From Climacium dendroides (lineage: Eukaryota; Streptophyta; Bryopsida; Hypnales; Climaciaceae), in NCBI GenBank assembly GCA_950106755.1, contig OX467084.1:30755213-30819212 (forward strand): a stretch of 64,000 bases of DNA. Reading direction: 5' to 3'. A program made the translations under genes and the position numbers. The notes beneath the pieces are model-generated. The model was not told the DNA's origin and did not search any database. It saw only the letters and a list, made by a program, of their open reading frames with translations. Below, one piece after another: positions 23,611-34,147 of the stretch. Each line of letters starts with the position of its first letter. The first letter of the stretch is position 1.

Positions 23611-24099
23611 AGTTGATGCCCGGGTAGGCAACTATTGTCATAATAAAACTTATTTATGAAAACTTCAAATGCATAATAAACTATTTTAAGTGTTTATGAT
23701 TTTAAAATAAAAACTTTGATGTGAAAGTGCTTTAAAAGACAAATTCAATGATGTAATATTTAATAAATATAAAAATATATAATATAAGTTATAGAGAATC
23801 ATAAACAAATAATAAGTCAAATCATAAATATAGGTGTGCTCGTCCAAAGGCTAGGTCATAATTTTAAAATAATTAATAATTATAAAATAAAATAAAATAA
23901 AATAACATTTATTTTATTATTTTGATGGATGTGGATGTTTTAATGTATGAGATGATAGTAAGTAGACTAGCTATAGTCTATAGTCAGTTTTGGAAAGTTG
24001 CGTCAGAAAGCATTTATAGTGTAGGATTGCCAATGTATAAAGTTTGAGAAGGTATAATGGTTTATTAAAGAGTCGTTTGTTTTGCTGCTTGAAGTTTTG

Positions 24100-25500
24100 C
24101 CGCGTAGTGAAGTTTTGAAACTTTACACTTGATTCACCGCCTGCCCACCTCCTCTCTTACAACTCGTTTGTTTTCCAACGTTTTGCAAGCGTATAGTCTC
24201 TTTCCAATCGGTACAACAGTTTTCTTCGAAAAAATTTGTGTGTGCATCGTGGCTGCTGCTACCGCTCGTAGAGGCTTGATGCAGCAAGCCGGGAATGCAA
24301 TGGAGTTGACATCGAGTGAGTGCTAGTTGCAAAGAGTTTTGTGCAGAATCGAGTATGTCTATATCGAGTAGAATGAAGGTGCCACCTTTCTTTTTAAAGT
24401 ACCGGTCATCCTAACATTTGTTCGTACGTACTGGCCTCTTTTGAAACACTAATTTTTGAATTAAGCAGAATTAGGAGCACGCCATTAACTCGTGCAACAG
24501 AAAGTGTTCAGTCCCTCGGCACTATTTGTTCGAACTGGGGTAATGAGTGACGGTAAGAAGGGTGTTAGAAGTCAATGAATGTCGGTTCATTTTTAATTAA
24601 TATGCACTCAGGCTTGATAGAACCATTCTGAACACCAAGTGCCAATAGACAAACATTTGGGACGTGAAAAACCTCGTGGTGATACGTTCCTGTTCTGCTT
24701 CATTATTCTTTGCAGTTCATTAAGATCCGTTGAAAATGTCATTCAATCTTGGTGTGGTTGAGCTAGCTGGATATATCGTAACTTGGGTTCATCGCACTAT
24801 CGTGTGGCTTCTATGTTCTCCCTTCCATTTTTGTAAAGCACTCGGGATATGGAATGATCACACATTTTATGCAGGTATCTGAGGTCCATTTTCAAGCCGA
24901 CTTGTTCTGAGGAGTGTACAGTGCCTCAAGAACTCCTCATCGTCTATGCTCGCCATCTCGTTGTTTCATCACATCGTCCCAAAGTCAATCAATAGCCGTG
25001 CGGCGTGTTGGGTGCTGTCTAGGGCGGATCGGAGAAAGGCATCGTGATCGATTATTGTGATCCACAAAGGCATCGTAATCGAGAAAGGCATCGTGACCTT
25101 ATTGATTAAGGTGGATTTGGCCTGGCTAGCTTTCATTTCATGTGAATTTTATTTTCCAATTCTCGATCAACCAGTGATCAAAAGGGGAGGATAACTTCAG
25201 TTCCATGCTGCCAAACAGGACGTACAAATCGAGACTTGTGACGTGAATATTGACCCCAACACCAAATCACTCGATCCTACAATACGTACGTGATGCTAGC
25301 AGCTGCTGCAGCATTGACGAATCGAGTTGATTTGTAAGTTTTATTTTGCCACCGTCAATTGCTTCGAAATCTAAGTTACTACAACTGAGAGAAACTTCTG
25401 AAGCATCACTCACAAGTTCTAGAAAATGAAAAATTTGGGATCTGAATGTATAAGTTTGCATATTATTCCTGAAGATTTTATGTGCACTTAACTATCGATT
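24100..25500. other. Left interior of the TIR transposon, non-coding
   Basis: GC content is higher than in the surroundings. There are three near-copies of AAAGGCATCGTGATCGA at about 25034-25099. Small open frames exist but none is convincing. It may hold the promoter and leader exons of the transposase. Confidence 0.4.
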
Positions 25501-25704
25501 CAAGAGTTTGCTAGCCCCGTGATCTATTGTTGTGGATGTAGCTATGGAAATGATAGCATGCAATACTTTTTTGTCTATTTTTAAAGCAAATATTAGGTAT
25601 TTCAATTACTTGTAAATCAATCAAATAAGCATTTTAGAATGATTTTTATTATATGAAATGGTTGTAATTGTTGTTGTATCTTTGATGAGAATCAATAAAA
25701 GATT

Positions 25705-26465
25705 CTAAATTCTCTTAGAATGCATTTTTTTGGACTTTGTATGATTAAATTAGAACTTTTCAAAGTATTGAACATCTAAATTCTCTTAAAAGGCATTTTT
25801 GGACTTTGTATGATTACATCAGAACTTTTCAAAGTATTAAACATCTAAATTCTCTTAAAAGGCATTTTTGGACTTTGTATGATTAAATCAGAACTTGTCA
25901 ATGTGTTGAGCATCTAAATTTTTTTAAAAGGCATTTTTTGGACTTTGTATGACTAAATCAGAACCTTTCAAAGTGTTGAACACCAAAATTCTCTTAAAAG
26001 GCATTTTTTGGACTTTGTATGATTAAATCGGAATTTTGAAAGTATTGAACATCTAAATTCTCTTAAAAGGCATTTTTGGACTTTGTATGATTAAATCAGA
26101 ATTTTTCAAAGTATTAAACATCTAAATTCTCTTAAAAGGCATTTTTTGGATTTTGTATGATTAAATCAGAATTTTGAAAGTATTGAACATCTAAATTCTC
26201 TTAAAAGGCATTTTTGGACTTTGTATGATTAAATCAAAATTTTGAAAGTATTGAACATCTAAATTCTCTTAAAAGGCATTTTTGGACTTTGTATGACTAA
26301 ATCAGAACTTTTTAAAGTGTTGAACATCTAAATTCTCTTAAAAGGCATTTTTTGGACTTTGTATGATTAAATTAGAATTTTGAAAGTATTAAACATCTAA
26401 ATTCTCTTAAAAGGCATTTTTGGACTTTGTATGATTAAATCAGAACTTTTCATAGTATTGAAAAT
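25705..26465. repeat. About eleven copies of a 69-bp tandem repeat
   Basis: The unit contains CTCTTAAAAGGCATTTTTGG, ACTTTGTATGATTAAATCAG and AAAGTATTGAACATC. Copies begin about every 69 bp (25733, 25801, 25870 ... 26422) with a few differences each. The array ends some 150 bp before the transposase coding start. Confidence 0.9.
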
Positions 26466-26618
26466 AGGTGTATCCATAACCAACCTTACTCTCTCATGAA
26501 CAAATGGTCTGTTTTGTGTAGAGTTTAATTTCAGAGCCTTCTGTGATTACTTGTGAAGGGGTGCAGTCATCTAGGCAGGAGTTCAAGAATCTTTGGGATC
26601 AAATTTCAGTTGCAAGCT

Positions 26619-29600
26619 ATGGAGCTTACTTGGACAAAGTGTGCACGCATGGACGGAGGCATTTCTTGTGGTTGTCAAGAGTTTGAACCCTCTGAATCTG
26701 ATCCTATGCTTTGTGACTGTTGTGAATGCTATCGTCATTTCCATATGGTTGTTGGAACATTGCCTTATGAACGTGGCTGCTGTAAAAGTAATGTCCTTGA
26801 TTTTTGTCAATGTTTCTTACCATCTGCAGAAAATGCCAAAAAATGTGGTTGTTGTGGTTGTCATAAAAAATTTCATGAGAAAACTAGTGAGAACAAAATT
26901 CCAGCAGAGAGTATTGGAGAGAAGTGTGAAGTAGTTGGTGAGAGAAGATCACTTCCTCCTCTTGGAAGTGAGAATCAAATTTTAGATCCTTCTCCTAAAA
27001 GAACCAAATTTGATGAGGGAGGAGTGAAATCTGATTCTTTTGGGTCAAAATCTTTAGACTCTATGTGTATTAGATCTTCTACTAATGTTTCTACTGGTCA
27101 GAAATGTATCATTCCTCCAAGATTGCAAAAAAATTGGGAGAAATTGCAAGTTTTATGTCCATTTGATCAATTTGGGGAATATTATCCAACATTGAGTCAG
27201 AAAGGGAAGAAAAAGGGTTTGTGGGTGATTTATTGTGTTCCTTGTGATAAGGAATTTTCTCCTCAAACATGTGATAATCTTCAAAAATTTTGGAAGTGCA
27301 ATTGAAACCCAAAGGTGGATCAGAAAAGAGTGTACATGAGATTGCTCTTCTTTCAAAAAGTAAAGCCCAAAAGGCTACTGAAGATCAAGCTTTAAAGGAG
27401 GCTACAACAATTGAGAAGAAGTCTTGGATACAAAAGCATAGCCAAGAAGGTATATTCTTTGAATTTTGTCATTTTGTGTAGGAGTCTAATTTATTTATTA
27501 ATGTAAATTATGTATTCAACATCTCATTTTGAATTAATGAATATGTTTGTATGTACATTAATTAATTATTCCATATTTCAAGGCACTAAACTCTTTTTTA
27601 CTACAAGAGTTGAGATGTTGGACAATTTTTCTTGGAAGTGCAAGCTCTGTGATTATGAAGGAAAATTTGGAATTGTGGATACCATTGGGCAGCACATTAA
27701 TGGTGGACAACATTCTCAAGCTAAGAGAACAAGCAGCTCAAGTCGATCAAATCAATCCAGCATTGAATCATGGATGTCAAAGGGACTTGCAGCTGGTAAG
27801 GCATAGTATCCCCCATCTTATGTACCTTGTATTATTGATGTTCCTAAATCAAATGTGGTTGCTTATTGTAAGAAAATTATGTGTCATGGTTTTTATGAGA
27901 ATGACATTAAAATTGGAGATATTAATTATGATATTTCATCTTTAAAATATGATTTGCATAATGGAAAGGAATGGTACATTGATTCAAATTATAAAAACTG
28001 TTTTATGAATAATTATAAAGAAGTAATTGAAATAAAAGGAACCTTTAGGCATGTGAATTGTACATTTTTTTCATGTGAAAAATGTTCCTTAATTCCTAAT
28101 ATTCCAGACTTTCGAAAACGAGTGATGAGGCTGAAATCATCAACACAAATCCGTGGAGAGAGGAGTTGCACTCAAGTGAATCTTGAATACTTGCAAAGGA
28201 ATAAATTAATAAATTCATGTAGAGAATGGAAAAACAGATATGATTTACAACTTGATCAAATTTTCTTTTTAAAAATTGCTCTTACTAGAACACTCATGAG
28301 TAAAAATTAATTGTCTACAAAATTGAGCTCTATTATTAAAGAAGGAGAATTACCTGAGATAGCTAAATTGTTTCTTCGTGTATCAAATATAGGTGTCTTT
28401 GAAGAGAGAAAAACCTTGTACTATTTTCTAATTGATATTGCCAAGAATTTTTTGAGCATTCACAAAAGTAATGGAAGAGGAAATGGAAAGAGATACCACC
28501 CTAGTACTTTGCAAATGTATGAAGTCTTAGCTAATATTGGAGGTTCTTCAATCCATTCTTTCATGAGTAAAAATTTGTGTGGACCAGTTATAAATACTAC
28601 AATTGCTGATTTCAGAAAACATGGTTTTATTTATGTTATAGGCATTCATGAAAAAACTTTTGAATACATAGCTTCTATTCTTGAATCTTGTAAAAATGAA
28701 TTAAATGTAGTTGGTCCAATACCAATAGAATGTAGTGAAGATGAAACTAAAACAATCCCATTGGCAATATGGAATCGAAAATTAGATCATATAGATGGAT
28801 TTTGTGGTTTGAAATCTACCTCTACAAATTTAAAACATGTATGTGAATTTGATCCTAAACCATCAGCAGACACATTTGATTCAATAAAAACAGCTTTTGA
28901 AAATTATGAAATTGGGACTATGTGTTGTGTTCTCATCTGTAATCCACTTTTAAAAGGCATGCTCAGATTAGCTTATAGTATTTTAACATGTAATAAATTT
29001 GATTCTCAAGCTGTAGAAACACAATGGAATAGAATTAGGATCCTTCATAAAAAATGCATTGAACCTGTCATTGGTCCATTGATTGGACATGGGTCTGATG
29101 GAGATAGTAGACGACGCAAACTGATGTTAGAGAGTGTATCAAGGGGAACCTACGGAATTCAGTCTCCTTCTTTTCTTATGAAATCTGAAATGATTAATAA
29201 CCACCCTATGATTATGACTCAAGATCCACTTCATGTAGGAAAAAAGTTAAAAAATCCTCTTCTATCTAGCACACGAAATCTCTTTTGGGGTAAATACTTG
29301 GCTCACAAAAATCATTTGTTGTTAGTATTTGAAGTTTTTTCTAAAGAAGAGCATGGCTTGTTGGAAGAAGACATTAATGTAAAAGACAAACAAAACTTTC
29401 CAGCTGTACAACGTTTAGCTTTTCCTAAGGTGAGGGCATGTTTGGAACGCCTTGATAAAAGGATAATGTATTCTGGTAAGTATTTGCAAGAGGATGTTAG
29501 AGGTACTATTCTTCATTTAGAAGTAATCTGGTCTTTTCTTGAAATTTTTTATGGCAAACAATCTTTGCTTGAAAAGATTAAATTGGCATCATTTGTTGTT

Positions 29601-31048
29601 CACATTTTGTATTTAGGTAGTGCTTACATTCGTTATAATGGATTTGGACACTACTTGAAAAATAATTGGATGAGTAAAGAATGTATGATAGATTGTATTA
29701 TAGCATGCCATGCAAGTGTGTGTTACATCATGATGATGAGAGATTTTTTCCACATCTTCCTGTTCAATTAAATAGAGTTGGATCTGATTGTTGTAAAGAT
29801 TATTTTTCACTTTTAGGTCAGCAAGTTCTAAACAAACACAATTTTTTCTGTTGGTGAAGCTGCTGAACATACTTCACATATTGCTAGGGTAGAGAAGATT
29901 AAACATGAAAAAAATGGTCCTTTATTTGTTAATCCATGACGTCGAAAAAACTTGTGGTTAGAAGGAAATTCATGTATTACTAATTCAGTTGTTGATTTTT
30001 TGGATTATGATTCTGTGACAAATGCTAACCTTGAAGAAGCATGGAAAGATGGATTTTTATTGGCAAAGGACAAGGCTAAGTATGTTGAAATGGAAGAGGT
30101 GTTGCAATCTAATGGTAAGTGGGACAATCCTTGGGCCTCTTCTTTTAAAGCTTTTATCCAAGATATTACTACTTTGGCTGATGAAGAAGTTGAAGTTGAA
30201 GAAAATCATGAATCTCTAGAAAATGTTGTAGTAGATCATAATGTGTCTTTGATAAATGAAATTGAAAACAATGTTAGGTCTACAATGCTTGATGTGGAAC
30301 AAGAATTCAGAATTGATGAATGTGATGTTGATAGGAATAAAATCAATTCATTTATAGATGTCCCAAATAAAGGATTAGTATATAAAATGAGAGTTATTTC
30401 AGAAATGAATCTTCATGGACCTAATAAACTTCCTCTTGATAGACTAAGACGTATCCAACATGTCCATATTAAGAATAATTTTTCTTTAGGATCTAAAATT
30501 GATAATGTTTGTTTGATGATATTGCAATCAAAATGGTAGATGATAAAAACAACATTACATGGTATTTGGCTAGAGTTCAAAAACTAGTCAAAATGGTTGA
30601 AAAGAAGAAAATTGATTATGTTTGTGCTATTCCTTTTGATGAACCTGATATTAGTGTCTTGCCTAGATACTACAAGCATGTAGTTGGTTATCGTTATGAG
30701 TGTGGAGGTTTTGGTGGTGAAGAGGCTAATTTGGTGGAATTAGAGCATGTCATCAGTTTGGTTTCTCTAACATTTGATGAAGGTACTGGATTCTACATCT
30801 TATCAAAAGATGATAAGAGAATACTTGACAATTTTATCAAGGATTGTACTAGTAGTTCAAAGAAGAAAATTACAGGTGCTGATTCATCAAAGATAAATGA
30901 AGATATTGGTGGTATGGAAGTAGCAACACTAAAGAAGAATGGAGCTGATAAGATGGTGGCAAGCATACAGAAGAATGGAACTGATAGGATGGTGATGAAG
31001 ACTAGATCAGGGCGGATTGCAACAAAATTTCAATTTGTACAATCATAA
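26619..31048 (+). pseudogene. Transposase of the TIR element: two ZF-HD-like fingers, C2H2-like finger, RNase H-like core
   Basis: The ATG at 26619 is followed by two C-C-C-C-C-H modules: CGCQEFEPSE with CDCCECYRHFH, and CQCFLPS with CGCCGCHKKFH. These resemble the ZF-HD dimerisation finger (CGEFMP...CAACGCHRNFH). After a frameshift near 27300 and an intron (27450-27582), a finger CKLCDYEGKFG...HINGGQH follows. A single frame then runs 27583-29771, interrupted by stops at 27804 and 28308. It holds GHGSDGDSRRRKLM and TQDPLHVGKKLKNPLL, which look like acidic catalytic blocks of an RNase H-fold transposase. Further breaks lie near 29740, 29850, 29938 (stop) and 30510. The tail to 31048 is Lys-rich. 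The protein would be well over 1,000 residues. It is dead here; exact superfamily is unproven. Confidence 0.75.
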
Positions 31049-31362
31049 TCATTTTTACTTATACACATAGTGCTTTGTAAATTTGTCTACAAACTTTGGA
31101 AGCAAATTTATGTTAATCATATAATATAGGTGGTTTGAAATGGTAGTTTTAACTACCAACTGAATGTATATTTTTTTCTTTTAAATATAATATTTGATTT
31201 CAAATTTTGATTTATTATATTATGTCAGCCAAGGTGTTTTTTAAAAATTATTATTAATAAAAAAAAATTCACTTATTATAATTACATAATTAGCTTAAAA
31301 ATGGATTTATGATCCGAGCACCCTTGCAAATTATTTTAGAGTTGCCTACCCGGGAGTTGATG

Positions 31363-32238
31363 AGTTCCAAGTTGGTGAAGAAAGATTTGATGGTTCCCTT
31401 AAAGGAAAGCAAAGAGTATATCGAGAAGATACAATCCAAGTCGGAAGATTAGAAGACCAACTAAATTGTATCTAATCAAGACCGATTTGGAGATTTAAGT
31501 TGTTCCAGCTAATAAAGCAAAAAGAATCCTGATTTGGAGATAAAAGAATAAATATCAAATGAAGGATAAAAGAATATTATATATATATATATATATATAT
31601 AATTTAAAAAAATAAAGAATAAATAATTGGGAGATATTCTTAACCCTTTGTGGCCTTTAAGAATGGAGTGACAAATTTGGCAATTAGAATTTACGCATGA
31701 GAAGAAAAATATTATGCTTGTGGTTAAGCAGCATAATTTTTATCTTTCTATAATTGCAATGACCGAATAGGAAATCTACGTGGAAGTATCCCTATTTAAT
31801 TGACCTCCTTAGGAATGAATTTTATACTAGTAATTTAGGGAATAATTTCAATTAGGACTTAAGCTTATCAATAGTTGCACATTCATTACAAATCATTTGA
31901 TTGTAAAATGAATTAAAAAATATTGTTGCCAAATCTTTATTACCTTCTTTATAGACTACAAAAAGACTATCACAATAAAATAAAATAAAATAGTGTTTTA
32001 GGTGGCGGATTATAGGTGATGTTGAATGTAGCAACCCATATTTTTATATCAACAATGATGTCCAATGTAATGTCTTAATGTTATATTGGATGTTACTGTT
32101 GACATAAGACACATTTGATGTTACATTTGATGTCACCTAAAATACATGAACTTAGACATAAAAAAACTCTAGTTTCTTATAGTATACAAATATATTGCAG
32201 GACAAAGGAAGCAATGGTAGCAACCCATTTCTGGCCGC
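31363..32238. other. Intergenic, AT-rich
   Basis: It holds a (TA)n run at about 31580-31602. GTAGCAACCCAT is repeated directly at about 32029 and 32217, bracketing 190 bp. No gene is supported. Confidence 0.5.
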
Positions 32239-32749
32239 TTAACCCAAAAACAACGCTAGCGCCATTTTGTGGCATTTGGATGAAAATTCATTAGTGTGGA
32301 TGACGAAATGAGTGCAATTTTCATCCTTTGGTTTTCTTAGCATGTGGTTGGCCAGTTTTTGGTTTAGTGGCACTTGAAAGCGCAGCCATGCAGTCATTTG
32401 TGAAAAAGTAAAGTAAGTGAGAGTAATAAAAACGGTGTGGCAAAGTAGAAAATGGGTTAGGTTCATTGACCGAAGACATAAGGGTCAGCAAGGTTAACAA
32501 TTTTTTTTGAAGAAGAGAAGTTGCCCGCTAAGGGAAACTTTGGTCAACTATTTGAGAATGAGGGTCAGGGTACAGTGCCATGTCATCAACGGGGCAACTA
32601 GTGGTGGTGGGAAAGCCAGCAGTTGGTTGTTGGTCCTGTAGCACTATTTCAAATGAAGCAGCATATGCTAAAAAATGAAGAATGAGGAGCCCGGACCCAT
32701 AAGTGTTGCGGACGGCGCTTAAGCATCAACAAATATAAATTTCTCGTGA

Positions 32750-33701
32750 TTGGCAAAGTGGCGGCAAAAAAAGACAGTGGAAGGTCCCAAGCATGCAATG
32801 AAGCTCATAACTGAATTGCAAGGAGAGAAGAGAAGAAACAAAAGAAAACCCTATCAAAGTGTGTTTTTCGCTCAATTCAGTACACAACTTGTAGGAGCAA
32901 TGCCGAAACCAAGACACAAGAGAGAATATGATTGTTTTCCTTATCCTTGTCCACCACCAAAATGGTGTCCAGTAGAAGCAAGGGTCATAGGCCAACATCT
33001 ACTTGTGAAACATAGAGTAAGGAAGTGGCAGATTGAGTACTTGCTAGGAATGCTAGATGAAAACTACTTGATCACTCTCCCAAAACTAAAGAGAGATAGC
33101 AGTGAAATTTTCGACAGATCCCCACAACATTTACGCTGGTTGTGGTGTGCATGGGCCTTGAAAATTCTGGGTTGGACATCACAGAGGCCGGAGGGTCATA
33201 AGCGAGGCTTCTCGGACGAGGTATACACTTCACTGAGGGAGCAAATATTTCCTTTCCCAAAGATAGAGCATGACGATCATGAAATTGAAGATGCTGGCAC
33301 GTTCAACTACTCTGCGAACCAACTTCGGCAGGACGTTGGAAGCACAAGAACAAGAGGAGAGCACACAACAGGAGTTGTACCTAGACAAAGAAAGAAGCGG
33401 CGATGCCAACGCAGGAGCTCCGTCACTACAGCAACCAACGCTAGCATCAGTCCCGCAGCAGGTGCTTGCGAGGTGGGAGTCGGCAGATCGGATAGCGAAG
33501 GGAGTGGCGATGGAGCAGTCGCCTCAGCTTGCGATGCACAAGCCAACGATAGGAGGACCATTAACAAAGCAGCTGCGAAGAGGAGCGGAACAGCAATGAA
33601 CGACAATAGCAACGGCGATGGAGAGGACTTCGGCGAAAGATCCTCCAGATTCAGCTGCTGATGGGCAGCGCCCCACAACACAGTGGCCATTGCAACAGGT
33701 G
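32750..33701 (+). pseudogene. N-terminal frame upstream of the piggyBac transposase
   Basis: The frame from 32750 begins MAKWRQKKTVEGPKHAMKLI, with a basic stretch and CFPYPCPPPKWCPVEARVIG. Near 33310 the sensible reading moves to another frame (ESTQQELYLDKERSGDANAG...), which runs to a possible donor CAACAG/GTGAGC at 33701. I do not recognise the domain. Its position just before a piggyBac gene suggests either a fused N-terminal region or a first ORF of the same element. It could also be an unrelated gene fragment. Confidence 0.45.
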
Positions 33702-34147
33702 AGCCATACAACCAAAAAACTAAGTACATGGACTCTAGTACAATGGAGGGCATGCGCATGAATCATGAGGTGGTGAGAATTCAACGGGGAATCCTACGAG
33801 AAGACATGTCAAATCCTTGTGAAGATACCGAGCATTGGAGCCGAGCTACTATCCTCGCAAAGACAATGGACCCATGTACAAAACACAAACTGTTGTGTGT
33901 GCAATTCGAAAATGGGGAAGAGCAAGATGTATGCGAGGGGGCTGTCATGAGGATGAAGCCAACACGTTCTCATGGAAAGCACAGCGGCAATGATGAGAAT
34001 GTAGTTCAAGCAACTCGGAAGCTCATCATACCTGGCTGCATTGCACGGGAGACAAAAGGCGATGAGGAGATCTATGACGGGAATCCTTCCTCCGCTGAAG
34101 ACTTCCTCTGGAGCAGCTCGTCTGATAAAGGGGCCTCACCATTGTAG
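33683..34147 (+). pseudogene. Tudor/SH3-like segment ahead of the piggyBac core
   Basis: This frame is the same as the piggyBac core downstream. It contains VVRIQRGILRED, WSRATILAKTMDPCTKHKLL and CVQFENGEEQDV, a pattern of short strands like a Tudor or chromo-type barrel. It ends in a TAG, after which the frame continues with a Ser/Asn-rich linker. The domain call is by eye and tentative. Confidence 0.35.

Larger units (their letters stand above)
23619..31354 (+). mobile_element. 7.7-kb DNA transposon with 15-bp TIR and 8-bp TSD, transposase decayed
   Basis: CCCGGGTAGGCAACT at 23619-23633 is perfectly inverted at 31340-31354. Immediately outside, AGTTGATG stands at 23611-23618 and 31355-31362 as a perfect 8-bp target duplication. 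The interior holds a GC-richer left part, a 69-bp tandem array, and one long transposase-like gene on the plus strand. 8-bp duplications are made by hAT and P superfamilies. A D-P-x-H-x2-K-K block favours a P/THAP9-like assignment, but the TIR start fits neither standard well. The intact TSD argues for a single, relatively late insertion. Confidence 0.9.

Noticed and set aside
17667..26465. Regular repeat arrays that might suggest CRISPR
   Set aside because: Units are contiguous transposon satellites without unique spacers, in a eukaryotic genome.
32239..32265. TTAACCCAAAAACAACGC as the left end of the piggyBac element
   Set aside because: No matching inverted end with TTAA was found downstream, so the border is unproven.
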